Assembly (NCBI GenBank): GCA_021464525.1 | Contig: JADRCO010000010.1 | Location: 19,469-83,468, forward strand | Reading direction: 5' to 3' | Length of the DNA stretch: 64,000 nt | Source: Rhizophagus sp. LPA8_4_AMF | Lineage: Eukaryota; Glomeromycota; Glomeromycetes; Glomerales; Glomeraceae | Part shown: positions 46,706-64,000 of the stretch, one piece after another | Numbering within the stretch: the first letter of the stretch is position 1 | How the letters are laid out: every line of letters begins with the position of its first letter | Position numbers and translations under genes: made by a program | The notes under the pieces: model-generated | Databases searched by the model: none | What the model was told of the DNA's origin: nothing | What the model saw: only the letters and a program-made list of their open reading frames with translations

Positions 46706-47386
46706 TCTGGGGTAACAGTAAGGAGTATCTTTCTAATGTATTTAGCAATGATTTGTGCAATGGGAAGGAGAAGAGTTACCACCACTTGAAGAAGGATCAC
46801 CATTTTCATCTGGATTTACTTTAGTTTTCTTCAAAGGAATTACATCGTTGAATAAAAGTTTAGTTAAATGAGCTAGAGAATTAAGGATTTGTCCTTGTAG
46901 AAATAGTTTGAACTCCTTCATCATTAAGTTGCCTTTTCTTCCTCACCTCAAAGAAATTAGCAGAGTGTATAGTTGGAACCTAAAGATATCTACTTAATTA
47001 GGGAGTTTAAGTAAGGAAAGCATGCTAAGGTAGAAAGTATCCACAAACAAGTACCATAATAAGAGCAAGTAGCAAGTAGCCTAAAACCACTAACTAACTA
47101 AACCATAGACCAACAAACAATACCCTAATTAGTTCCCCTTTCCCCCTCCCACCCTTGCTACTAACTATTTTTAGAACTATAAGTAAAGGAGTAAAGTAAG
47201 ATAGAATAGTAGGAATCAAGGAACCCATCTAGTAGGGGAATTACTTATCTAATCCTCTAAGCCTATAGCTGGACTCAAAGTTAGGAGAGGATTATTGGAG
47301 AAATTAATTCATGTACTTGGTTACTAGTATTGGGAAGTGTCAAACATTTGAGTTTATTCTTTTGTGCCTGATGCTCTAACAATTGA

Positions 47387-47417
47387 CATAAAGGACAACG
47401 TTCTGTGGAACCAAGGT
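47387..47417 (+). repeat. Right half of a family A palindrome
   Basis: ACATAAAGGACAACGTTCTG then TGGAACCAAGGT; left arm lost. Confidence 0.5.
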
Positions 47418-47436
47418 AGAACTAGGTGGGGGTTAT

Positions 47437-47510
47437 ACTTCTAGAAGTTGTAAGTATTGGGCTTTGGTTAATTTACCAGAGAATCCCTTACATTTAGTTA
47501 TTATTTTGCT
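47437..47510 (-). pseudogene. Third copy, N-terminal scrap, of the small KW-type ORF
   Basis: Minus strand: KGFSGKLTKAQYLQLLEV and stop, matching KGLPGKLTHAQYLQLL of the ORF at 51407. Only about 23 codons, directly behind the copy at 47509. Confidence 0.5.
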
Positions 47511-47724
47511 ATCCTCCAATTCTAAATAATAGACTTTGGGCATTTCTTATTATCTGACGCTTGTTAAAACTAAATCTTAGTACATAGTCTAGGCCTCTAT
47601 GAATTTGCACTGTTCCTTTAGCTAAAGACCTTGACCATTTAGTTACCTTTAAGTCTAAGGATTGTTCTTTCAATAAAGCTAAATATTGTTCTTTAGTTAA
47701 TGACCCTACGGAGACCAGGGCCAA
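47509..47724 (-). CDS. Small unknown ORF, paralogue of 51407-51694
   Basis: 71 aa minus strand. LTKEQYLALLKEQS, VTKWSRSLAKGTVQI and FSFNKRQIIRNAQ line up with LTHAQYLQLLNGET, VNKWFRSVQGSTIQI and FLFNKRQRIIENG in the other copy. Basic and soluble. Its N-terminus lies at a family D scrap, so it may be shortened. Function unknown; duplication with divergence suggests a real gene family, perhaps plasmid-borne. Confidence 0.5.
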   Translation of the reverse strand: MALVSVGSLTKEQYLALLKEQSLDLKVTKWSRSLAKGTVQIHRGLDYVLRFSFNKRQIIRNAQSLLFRIGG

Positions 47725-48135
47725 GGTTGGCTATTCTAACTCTGGACTCTTCCTTTTTACTTTAGATATTTGATTGCTAAGTTCAATTGAAATAATGAAA
47801 CTTATCGTAACTATTGATTGGGTAATCCCATACTTATTAAAGCTAAGAATCAAGACTATTTAGTTTATTTAGATTGAGTAATCCCCCAATACGTTTTTGA
47901 AATTATTCAACTAGCAATTACCATCCATACTTTAAATTTCTTAAAGAATGCCTTTATCCGGATTGTGCAAGTTCGAGAAGCCTTATTAACCGCTAACTCC
48001 AAAGAAGAGATTTATTCCCTTAAAAAGATTAATCAAAGCATTTAGCTAGGTTCAGAAGTTCTCAAAATTAACAGTAAATAACTTATAGAAGATTGGGGTA
48101 TAGGAAATCAAACAAAACAATCACAATCTTCTCTA

Positions 48136-48636
48136 ATGCGTTTCTTTAGCCTGTCTAACGTTTTAATGAGTCTTCGTACTCTATCCTGGTATAGGATTTA
48201 TTGCTTACTTACCTCTCCTCTTTTCTTGTTCCTTTTTATCTTTATCCTTAGGTTGTTCTTTCTTGGCGAAGTTCATAATGGCTATTCGTTTAGCAATACT
48301 ATTATCGTGGCTGATAGAGGCATACCAAATACTTTCTGGTATCAATGCTGGTTAGTACATATTGATCACGCTTCTAGACTCTTCCAGTTAACTGATGATC
48401 AGATTACTTATTCTATTTTCTCTGGTGAAGAGGTATATTCTTCTACCATGGGACCAATATTTATCTCTCAATACAATCTTTCAGAATGTACTTGGATAGA
48501 CCTTATACTTAAACATCCTGAGTTAGTATACGACGGCGTAACCTGTACTAGAGTGTACAATTCCTTTGGACAGGGTTATGTAGGACCTCGTGTTGCTAAC
48601 TTAACTCTTGATGATTTCTTAACATTTATTTGCTAA
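48136..48636 (+). CDS. Unknown membrane-anchored ORF, paralogue of 50399-50875
   Basis: 166 aa, ATG 48136 to TAA. One N-terminal hydrophobic helix (FLFLFIFILRLFFL), then a soluble domain with YQCWLVHIDHASRLFQLTDD, ISQYNLSECTWIDLILKHPE and Cys residues. Its partner at 50399 shares WLVH, CNxExxDWSxLITRHPEM-type residues and the Cys-Tyr pattern near the end. Downstream both have a C-rich motif, AAGCAGA and GCAAGTTTATGATGG, so a block larger than the ORF was duplicated. Function unknown. Confidence 0.5.
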   Translation: MRFFSLSNVLMSLRTLSWYRIYCLLTSPLFLFLFIFILRLFFLGEVHNGYSFSNTIIVADRGIPNTFWYQCWLVHIDHASRLFQLTDDQITYSIFSGEEVYSSTMGPIFISQYNLSECTWIDLILKHPELVYDGVTCTRVYNSFGQGYVGPRVANLTLDDFLTFIC

Positions 48637-49323
48637 TTCCCCAAAAAGACACTTTTAACTTATAAGGCAACAAGTTTATGATGGTCCTACTTGGATTGGT
48701 ACAACTCCTTTAGTTTTAAAAGAAGGATAATTCCCTTCATTCTTATTAGTTGATTAGCATCTTTTTGATTTTAGTTTTATGGTCGCGTTATGACTATTTA
48801 TAAAAAATCCCCCCTTCAACTTAGGTTAAATAAATCCGGCGGTATGACGCAAAGGAGGCTAAAATTCCAAAATTATGAAAGAAGCAGACTCTACCTTTGT
48901 TATTTTTAATTAGGTCTCTCCAAAATGCTTTGAGGAATTCTTCTTGGATTTTTAAGGGGAGTTTCTGCTATTTCTTCTGGCTTCAAAGTTTTCAATGTAA
49001 ATTGAGACAAAATATTCTAATTTAGAGTCTACCGTTAATAGTCTAGTACAAACTCAAACCAACCTTACTTCTTCTATTGACACTTTAGCTAAAACCCTAG
49101 AGGCATTTATTAAGGCTTCTACCCCTTCTTCAAATGGTTCAAACGATAATACAGGAAGTAATGGTTCTTCTTTGCCCCCTCCCTCAAACACACTAAAACC
49201 AAAAGATGAGAAAAATAGTTCGTAGTAGCCGTTTGTTAGACTAATTGAAGGAGCAGATATTTCCCTACCTATGAAATATTCTTGTGATCTTAGAAAAGCC
49301 ATAATGATGAGAATGACAGGAAG
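48637..49323. other. Spacer with a Ser/Asn-rich reading-frame remnant
   Basis: 49001-49225 is open for 74 codons without an ATG: NLESTVNSLVQTQTNLTSS, then TLAKTLEAFIKAS and a Ser/Asn/Pro tail. It resembles the tail of a coiled-coil protein, loosely like the end of the ORF at 13954. No other gene seen. Confidence 0.5.
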
Positions 49324-49794
49324 GTAATTGGATACATCAGGGTTTCAACGGATGATCAGGATGTTTTAAAGCAGAGAGAAATCATAGAATATTATCCAAG
49401 GCGTTCAAACTTGGAGATCACAAAGTTCATAAGAGTTGAGGTGTCTTCGGGGAAAAGTATACGGCAGAGAAAGTTGGAATTCTTGAATACTCTAAAGAAG
49501 GGTGATATCCTCATCTGTACAGAAACTTCAAGATTGTCAAGAAGCTTGTCGGAATTGCTAAGAATAGTTGAAGGTTTACTCTCAGAGCAGGTTAGATTGA
49601 TATTCGTGATGCAAGGCTTGGACATAAAGGATTTGAGTAATCCAACTACTAAGTTAACTTTGCACATCTTCTCTATGATAGCCGAACATGAAAGATCTGT
49701 CATTTCACAGAGAACAAAAGAGGCCTTACGTGTCCTGAAGGAAAGGGGAATGAAGCTTGGTAAACCTAGAGGGATAAGTACAGAGATAAGATAA
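49324..49794 (+). CDS. Serine recombinase (resolvase/invertase type)
   Basis: About 156 codons. The domain starts VIGYIRVSTDDQ (catalytic Ser in RVST). TETSRLSRSLSELLRIVEGL holds the conserved Arg residues, and FSMIAEHERSVISQRTKEAL and LGKPRGI are hallmark C-terminal blocks. No ATG precedes the domain in frame (the frame opens after a TAG near 49290), so an alternative start or a lost 5' end must be assumed. The C-terminal HTH is absent, or lies in another frame after the TAA. Small serine recombinases are typical of bacterial transposons and phages, not mitochondria. Its N-terminus closely resembles the fragment at 30918, so one source element probably left both. Confidence 0.5.
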   Translation, partial: VIGYIRVSTDDQDVLKQREIIEYYPRRSNLEITKFIRVEVSSGKSIRQRKLEFLNTLKKGDILICTETSRLSRSLSELLRIVEGLLSEQVRLIFVMQGLDIKDLSNPTTKLTLHIFSMIAEHERSVISQRTKEALRVLKERGMKLGKPRGISTEIR

Positions 49795-49874
49795 AGCGGC
49801 CGCAGAAGCTATAAGACAAATAGATGAAAGGGAGAGGGTGGATAAGACAAAGAGGGATTAATTATTGAATAGGA

Positions 49875-50160
49875 GAGGGTTTCAACAAAGAACTTATCTG
49901 AGACGGATAAAGGTATATTTTATGCTGCTCAAGAGATTTATGAGCTTTACATTCAAGATTAAACTTGTCCTTAAGAAGATTGACCAAGAGTTGGACCTCT
50001 ACTTAACTAAAAGAATTGGTAGATAGATAAATACCTCCAGCAGCCTTGTGGTAATGAGCGTCGTCCATAATCCAGTAAGCCAATCCTACAGGAGTCAAGA
50101 TCTCCCTTATGTTAGACGGTATTATTTTTATCCCTGAATCATTATAAAACATATCTCTTC
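49875..50160 (-). pseudogene. Inverted LAGLIDADG relic
   Basis: Minus strand: [43 protein letters not shown], stop, then VQLLVNLLKDKFNLECKAH. Closely like the nad3-fused enzyme ([39 protein letters not shown]). Only the C-terminal half, with one stop codon. One of few reversed copies. Confidence 0.5.
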
Positions 50161-50200
50161 TTTCTTGCTTTGCCTTTTTTATTAATCAATTTACAGGATG

Positions 50201-50220
50201 GTGTGTTTATCAGTTCTACC
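50201..50220 (+). promoter_or_regulatory. GTGTGTTTATCAGTTCTA motif
   Basis: Exact 18-mer, 181 bases before the ORF at 50399. Confidence 0.5.
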
Positions 50221-50398
50221 TTTGCAAGACCTAATTAGTGGTATCTTGAAGGTACCTCCATACCTGCACTACCCTTAAACCTTGAAACCTTTAACTATCA
50301 TTAAATCTGTTTAGACCAACACTAGTGCCTACGACACAATACAACTAATCTGCCATACTTATAAACAAATATTAGAAGTAAGTACCTTAAGTTTAAGC

Positions 50399-50875
50399 AT
50401 GCTAAATCTTTACCTACTACTACTTTTCAGTATGTCAAACAAGTTTCTTAGACTTGTTATTTCAATCCTTTTCCATCTTATTTATTGCCTTATTCTTATA
50501 TATTTATCTATTGGGCAAGTGGAATGCCTTTACTCTTATAATAACAGGATTTACGTGGTGGATTCTCTGGAGGATCCAGTGACTATGGAATTTGATAGCT
50601 GGTTAGTACATACTAATTGCCTTCCTGACCATTTAGGCTTATTCCAATGGCATATTAATGCTTATGCTAATAGTGGTATACCTGTATACTCTCCTGAGAT
50701 AGGACAGGAGCTCTATATCTCTCTATGTAATATCGAACGTATTGATTGGAGTATTCTTATAACTAGACATCCTGAGATGGTCAATCCCGGCTATAGCTGC
50801 TATACAAGCTATGATTTAGGTCCTCGTGATCCTTATGACACTCTGAGAGAGTTCCTCTTTACCCATTGCATATAA
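50399..50875 (+). CDS. Unknown membrane-anchored ORF, paralogue of 48136-48636
   Basis: 158 aa, ATG 50399 to TAA. N-terminal hydrophobic helix (VISILFHLIYCLILIYL), then DSWLVHTNCLPDHLGLFQ, ICYS-like Cys residues and LITRHPEMVNPGYSCYTSYD. Several upstream ATGs lie close together; 50399 is the first. The alignment with 48136 covers the whole soluble domain at roughly one third identity by eye. A leader motif lies upstream and a C-rich motif (51017) downstream, so it may be transcribed. Function unknown. Confidence 0.5.
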   Translation: MLNLYLLLLFSMSNKFLRLVISILFHLIYCLILIYLSIGQVECLYSYNNRIYVVDSLEDPVTMEFDSWLVHTNCLPDHLGLFQWHINAYANSGIPVYSPEIGQELYISLCNIERIDWSILITRHPEMVNPGYSCYTSYDLGPRDPYDTLREFLFTHCI

Positions 50876-51016
50876 TTGTCCTTTCTTTTGGTTCTAGCCT
50901 AATGGCTCAAATGAAAACATTGTGTTTTTCTATTAATTCTTTTTTAAATGAGGCTTAATAAGCTACGATTTATTTTACATTTATTTGAATTTATTCCTAG
51001 AAAACTAGGGTTTATA

Positions 51017-51027
51017 AAAATTCCCCC
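51017..51027 (+). other. C-rich gene-end motif after ORF 50399
   Basis: AAAATTCCCCC, 140 bases after the stop; a similar AAAAAATCCCCCC follows ORF 48136 at 48803. Confidence 0.5.
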
Positions 51028-51406
51028 TTAAATTGAATGGGTACTTTAAATGGTTGAAAGAAAGCAGAGATTGTTCTTTGTAAATTTTAATTAGGAGAAA
51101 GAGGGAGTAGAGCAAAAAATATTTTGCACACATGGGTTACAATTTTGTTGTCAAAGAAATCATCAGAGGATGTGTCGTTTAATAAAAGGCTGCAAGTTTA
51201 TGATGGCATTGATGAAGAAGGTTAAATTTCATAGGTAGGCAAGAGTGGCCTCTATCTCTTTGATTTTCTTGGCTTTTTAGGGGAAGTCATTTATCTGATT
51301 TAAACATACTCCCCCCTCCAAAGTTAAGGCATTCTTAGCCGATAATTTTCCCTTTGTTTTTATAACTGATAATTAATACCAGGGAAGGAGCTGAGTCTCC
51401 AAGATT

Positions 51407-51694
51407 CTAAAGGGCAAAGTTGAATTCTAAGGGTAAGGTATTTGTCCATACTCCATTTTCTATAATTCTTTGTCTTTTATTAAAAAGGAATTTTATTTCA
51501 TATGGCAGATTTCGTTTTATCTGGATGGTTGAGCCTTGAACACTTCGAAACCACTTGTTTACCCGTAATCCGGTAATTGTCTCCCCATTTAGTAATTGAA
51601 GATATTGTGCGTGGGTTAGTTTACCAGGAAGTCCTTTAGTCTTCATTACTTCCTTGCAAAAAAGATTTTTTGTCTTTAGATCCGCAACCGACAA
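51407..51694 (-). CDS. Small unknown ORF of the KW type, longest copy
   Basis: 95 aa, minus strand, TTG start. KGLPGKLTHAQYLQLLNGET, VNKWFRSVQGSTIQIKRNL, FLFNKRQRIIENG. Basic, no membrane helix. It is convergent with ORF 50399; in the other locus the two paralogues are divergent, so the pair has been rearranged. The first codons lie in the left arm of an inverted repeat (51679-51692/51803-51816). Confidence 0.5.
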   Translation of the reverse strand: MSVADLKTKNLFCKEVMKTKGLPGKLTHAQYLQLLNGETITGLRVNKWFRSVQGSTIQIKRNLPYEIKFLFNKRQRIIENGVWTNTLPLEFNFAL

Positions 51695-51816
51695 AACCCA
51701 TGACTCAAAAGTTCGTCAGTTGGTGAACTGGGGAGAACTTTTATTTCTTTCTTTTGTTAAATTTAAATTTCTTCAGGCTTGGTAATGTCAGTTCAGAAAT
51801 TAGTCGGTTGCGGATC
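51679..51816. repeat. 14-bp inverted repeat around family F repeats
   Basis: GATCCGCAACCGAC at 51679 and its exact complement GTCGGTTGCGGATC at 51803 enclose one family F copy and start another. Confidence 0.5.
51712..51755 (+). repeat. Family F repeat, copy 2 (44 nt)
   Basis: Identical to 12863-12906. Confidence 0.5.
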
Positions 51817-51840
51817 TGGGGAGAACTTTTTATTTCTTTA
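51801..51840 (+). repeat. Family F repeat, diverged copy 3
   Basis: TAGTCGGTTGCGGATCTGGG then GAGAACTTTTTATTTCTTTA. Left part changed, right part conserved. Confidence 0.5.
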
Positions 51841-51965
51841 AAAAATATTTTTTGTTTTATTTTAATGGATTTTGCCTTGCTTTGCTCTCAGGGTCTTCGG
51901 GGACTTTTGAGGAGGTAGGAGGAAAAGGCAAGTTTATTAAAAACGCTGTCTTAAGGAAAAAGGTT

Positions 51966-52005
51966 AAAGTTTTCCTAGGGATGTAATTCCCCCGACGGAA
52001 AAGAA
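51966..52005 (-). repeat. Family E palindrome
   Basis: AAAGTTTTCCTAGGGATGTA then ATTCCCCCGACGGAAAAG. Confidence 0.5.
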
Positions 52006-52171
52006 ACCCTGAGGACAGACTATCTATTTTTAGTTTCTTAAAAGCTTTCTAATTTGGTAGGCTAGAGCCTGCTTTAGCCCTAGGGGACTTAGGTAGGGTA
52101 GGTTATTCTATGTTCTAGTTTAACTTGTTTTATTCTAATTTAGTTATTCATCTAGGTAGTAGGAATCAGGG

Positions 52172-52212
52172 AGGTTCCTTGGTACATAGGGCAACGTACC
52201 GGCATAACCAAG
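52172..52212 (+). repeat. Family A palindrome, right arm eroded
   Basis: AGGTTCCTTGGTACATAGGG then CAACGTACCGGCATAACCAAG. Confidence 0.5.
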
Positions 52213-52513
52213 CCAGGTAAGGATGGTACTAAGGGTGAGACATCTTTGGTAACACTTATTATGGTGCTCTAGTTTGGGAGGGCTGGTGATAAGCTTGCTA
52301 CAATTCTTTATTAATTCTCCCTTAGTTAATTCATTGATCTAGTAATGGTAAGGGAGGACACTAGGTGTGCTGGAAGGGGAACAAGTAGTTAAAAAGGGTC
52401 TCGCTGGTTGTTCTAACTATGCTATCAAATGATTTGAGGAAGCTTCAGAATACCTAGAAAAAGACATTTATGCTGAAGGAATTAATCAAAAACCATACTG
52501 TTAAGCTACTTTG

Positions 52514-52545
52514 CCCCTGGGGCGGCATAGGTAGCCTTCCAGGGG
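52514..52545 (-). repeat. Family B palindrome
   Basis: CCCCTGGGGCGGCATAGGTA then GCCTTCCAGGGG. Confidence 0.5.
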
Positions 52546-52814
52546 TCCGGGTAGAGGTAACACGCTTCACGGTAAAGACAAGAAAGATGTTGAGAAAATC
52601 CTGGAAAGCATCAAAGGGAAAATGTTCTTTCCAAGTAATGAGAGGGTTATTTTTGACCAATTTTCTCTGATTTCAAGGAGGTGAGTGGTAATAAAATTTG
52701 AGAGGAGTTGTAAGAGTGTCGAAGATAGGGGAATGAAAAGAAAAGCTAAAAAAGGACAAAGAACCGTAAGGCTCCTGCTAAAGCAAGCATCATGAAACGT
52801 GATGGAAGCCTTCG

Positions 52815-52866
52815 CTTAAGATACTGGTGAAGACCAGTTTTATTGGACATTTATGATAAGTAAAAA
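52815..52866 (+). promoter_or_regulatory. cox1 leader shared with nad5
   Basis: Same block as 42383-42434 with one base changed (GACCAG for GACCGG). It ends 16 bases before the preferred cox1 start. Confidence 0.5.
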
Positions 52867-52882
52867 AGCGTTATTAAGCAAA

Positions 52883-62397
<9,515 letters not shown>

Positions 62398-62559
62398 TAA
62401 AAAACCCCCCCTAACTAATTTTCCTGAGATAAGAGGGCCATTTTTGTAAAAGGTATGTTGTTACCTTCCTCATTCTTCAGGGGTGTGTTTATCAGTTCTA
62501 CAAATAATCTCTTATTCTTTAGAACAACCTCGTAGAAGTAAATAATTTAAACCTCTTTC
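62398..62559. other. cox1 3' region and leader motif
   Basis: AAAAAACCCCCCC directly after the cox1 stop is a weak gene-end motif. GTGTGTTTATCAGTTCTA at 62483-62500 stands 60 bases before the next gene. Confidence 0.5.
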
Positions 62560-63243
62560 ATGAAACGCTTTACTCTTGAACAGATTTTAGCTCTTTACCC
62601 CAATGCTTTAAAATTTAATTTACAAGATCTTTACCTTAAGAAGGATCGTAAAACTGCCCTAAACAACTTAGCTGGGACTTATATCTTATTCTGCCAAAAC
62701 AGTGGTAAATACTACGTAGGTTCTTCTTCCTGTTTAGTAAAGAGAATAGGTTCTTATATAACTTATGAAGCTAACTTAAAGCAAAGCAGAAATAGTCTTA
62801 TACTAAAAGCCCTCTTAAAATATGGGTTAAATTCATTTACTCTTTTGGTCCTTCCTATCAAAGATCCTTCAAAGATCAATTTATTAAAGCTTGAGCAAGA
62901 ACTAATAGATGCTCTTTTACCTGAATACAATATATTGACTGTAGCTGGTTCTTCTTTAGGATTCAAACATAGCCTTGAGACGAGATCACTTTTAAGCACT
63001 TTAAAACAAGGAAGCAGTTTATCAGAGGAAACAAAAGCTAAACTTAGTGAACTTGGTAAGGGGGAAGGTAATGCTTTCTTCGGTAAAAAACATGCTCTGG
63101 AGACCTTAGCTAAAATGTCTGAAGCTAAGATGGGAGAATTAAATCCTATGTTCGGTCGTAAAGGTTCCGATTCACCAAGATTAGGTACAAAGCATTTTCT
63201 AAAAACTAGAACAGCTTGGTCAATAAAGAGATCCAACACCTAG
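62560..63243 (+). CDS. GIY-YIG homing endonuclease behind cox1
   Basis: 227 aa. GTYILFCQNSGKYYVGSSS is the GIY-YIG motif, LVKRIGSYI the Arg region, and LEQELIDALLPEYNILTVAG the catalytic-Glu block, followed by NUMOD3-like repeats (SEETKAKLSELGKGEGN, LNPMFG). It lacks the NUMOD1-like C-terminus of the atp9-linked gene and may be truncated. Freestanding after cox1. It has its own upstream copy of the GTGTGTTTATCAGTTCTA motif. Confidence 0.5.
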   Translation: MKRFTLEQILALYPNALKFNLQDLYLKKDRKTALNNLAGTYILFCQNSGKYYVGSSSCLVKRIGSYITYEANLKQSRNSLILKALLKYGLNSFTLLVLPIKDPSKINLLKLEQELIDALLPEYNILTVAGSSLGFKHSLETRSLLSTLKQGSSLSEETKAKLSELGKGEGNAFFGKKHALETLAKMSEAKMGELNPMFGRKGSDSPRLGTKHFLKTRTAWSIKRSNT

Positions 63244-63359
63244 TGGAGATTTGAAGTAACTAACAAGGGTATGTATAGAAGTTAAACATTTCGAATTGAC
63301 ACTTTATTTAAACATATGGTGCCACTTGAGCCACCAGCTTGGAGTTTGGAAGCTCTCCT

Positions 63360-63407
63360 TATTCCACAGAGACGCTGTATGTGTATCAAGGAATCCCAGA
63401 ACCAAGG
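63360..63407 (-). repeat. Degenerate family A palindrome
   Basis: TATTCCACAGAGACGCTGTA, TGTGTATCAAGGAATC and a nearby AACCAAGGT before tRNA-Arg. Confidence 0.5.
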
Positions 63408-63415
63408 TTAAGGTA

Positions 63416-63488
63416 GGCCGCTTAGCTTAATTGGAAGAGCATAATACTTCTAATATTATTTATTCAGGTTCGATCCCTGAAGTGGTCA
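63416..63488 (+). tRNA. trnR(ucu): tRNA-Arg(UCU)
   Basis: Acceptor GGCCGCT pairs with AGTGGTC (two G-T), anticodon TCT in CTTCTAA with an A/T-only stem, T-arm TCAGG/CCTGA. Confidence 0.5.
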
Positions 63489-63498
63489 TCGTAACTCT

Positions 63499-63530
63499 CC
63501 CCTGTTAGGCTACCTATGCCGGTACAGGGG
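63499..63530 (+). repeat. Family B palindrome
   Basis: CCCCTGTTAGGCTACCTATG then CCGGTACAGGGG, 10 bases after tRNA-Arg. Confidence 0.5.
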
Positions 63531-63786
63531 TCTGGGTAATCTCAACATCTTCTTTGACTTTCTCTGGTATGACTTGAAGCATCCCTATCTTAAGATTAGT
63601 CATTAATCAAGTGTGATATTATGCTATGTTTATAAATTTGTATCTAGTAAGGTAATTCTTGGTTCTTCCCCTTTGGATAGTATCCAATATAGAATTATTC
63701 TAATGGGGAAGTAGAGTGGAAATAATTGCTAACCATTTCTCACATTATATCGATTTAGAAAATAGTTTCAAGTCAAAACTTTTACG

Positions 63787-63858
63787 CGGATCGTAGTCTA
63801 ATGGTAAGACGATCGGTTTGGGTCCGATAGATTGTGAGTTCAAATCTTACCGATCCGA
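63787..63858 (+). tRNA. trnP(ugg): tRNA-Pro(UGG)
   Basis: Acceptor CGGATCG pairs perfectly with CGATCCG, anticodon TGG with stem ATCGG/CCGAT, T-arm GTGAG/CTTAC with TTCAAAT. Confidence 0.5.
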
Positions 63859-64000
63859 CAGATCTATTTTAGTCAAAACAAACTCAATCGTAACTTTCCC
63901 AATTCTTCTCCATCCCTCTTAGTTAATTAGTTAGTTGTACCAGAGAACATAACTAAGGATTTACAAGAGTTCTCAGTCGTACGGGAAACAACTAGACCAA

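Larger units (their letters stand above)
46478..47436. other. Intergenic after tRNA-Leu
   Basis: Family B palindrome at 46673 and a half family A site at 47387. A minus-strand open stretch (46924-46742, Ser/Asn/Pro-rich end) is too weak to call. 46960-47330 is low complexity. Confidence 0.5.
51841..52814. other. Intergenic before cox1, repeats
   Basis: Families E (51966), A (52172) and B (52514), plus a family D scrap (52060). Short frames crossing 52514 on both strands are palindrome artefacts. No gene seen. Confidence 0.5.

Noticed and set aside
49054-49302. Minus-strand 82-codon frame
   Set aside because: The opposite strand carries a Ser/Asn-rich frame with more protein-like composition; the minus frame has no motif.
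62763-63239. 158-codon minus-strand frame
   Set aside because: It is the complement of the GIY-YIG gene, whose motifs are clear.

Overview
The window is 64 kb of a fungal mitochondrial genome. It carries LSU and SSU rRNA, eleven tRNAs, atp6, atp8, atp9, cox1, cox2, cox3, nad2, nad3, nad5 and nad6, almost all on the + strand and all using TGG for Trp. cob, nad1, nad4 and nad4L are not in the window. Many group I introns with LAGLIDADG ORFs, homing-endonuclease genes (HEGs) fused behind gene 3' ends with a displaced second copy of the 3' end, short GC-rich palindromes everywhere, and pieces of plasmid-type DNA polymerase fit an arbuscular mycorrhizal fungus (Glomeromycotina, for example Rhizophagus or a relative) best. 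A related early-diverging Mucoromycota lineage is possible. This is inference from architecture, not from a search.

Layout. 1-440: minus-strand DNA polymerase fragment and rRNA leader. 440-9.7k: rnl with six introns, two of them group II with LAGLIDADG ORFs. 9.8-10.4k: tRNA Ser-Thr-Lys-Asp. 11.2k: cox2, then tRNA-Leu. 13-16.4k: two different broken type-B DNA polymerase genes and an unknown ORF. 16.8k: atp8, tRNA-Ile. 17.2-18.7k and 22.6-24.05k: two A-rich islands with genes foreign to mitochondria (a retropepsin-like protease, an endonuclease IV-like relic, unknown ORFs). Between them lie atp9, a GIY-YIG gene, a copy of the atp9 3' end, tRNA-Ser and a broken copy of the atp6 3' end with a HEG relic. 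24.7k: atp6. 26-29k: nad2-nad3 with a fused HEG and the displaced nad3 3' end. 29.6-30.9k, minus strand: a fossil reading like a phage portal protein in which UGA must mean Trp, joined to a serine-recombinase N-terminus. 32.1k: tRNA-Met, nad6. 34-37.4k: cox3 (two introns) and a downstream HEG. 39.7-41.4k: rns. 42.4-46.3k: nad5 (three introns), tRNA-Leu. 47.4-51.7k: paralogous unknown ORFs, a serine recombinase and an inverted HEG relic. 52.9-62.4k: cox1, ten exons and nine introns, then a GIY-YIG gene and tRNA-Arg and tRNA-Pro.

The conserved genes make the respiratory complexes I, IV and V and the mitoribosome. Exon joins were set by protein continuity. They give COX1 of 528 aa, COX3 of 269 aa and NAD5 of 646 aa, each in frame throughout, and every intact group I intron endonuclease in a protein gene is read in frame from the exon before it.

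The most unusual signals are: (1) the UGA=Trp phage/recombinase fossil, which suggests transfer from a mollicute-type endosymbiont or its phage; (2) at least two families of 36-39-bp mobile palindromes whose insertion points and target duplications can be read directly because they landed in reading frames (one inside a LAGLIDADG motif, three causing or explaining frameshifts); (3) hybrid gene 3' ends; (4) shared leaders before rnl/rns and before nad5/cox1, and a C-rich motif at most gene ends.
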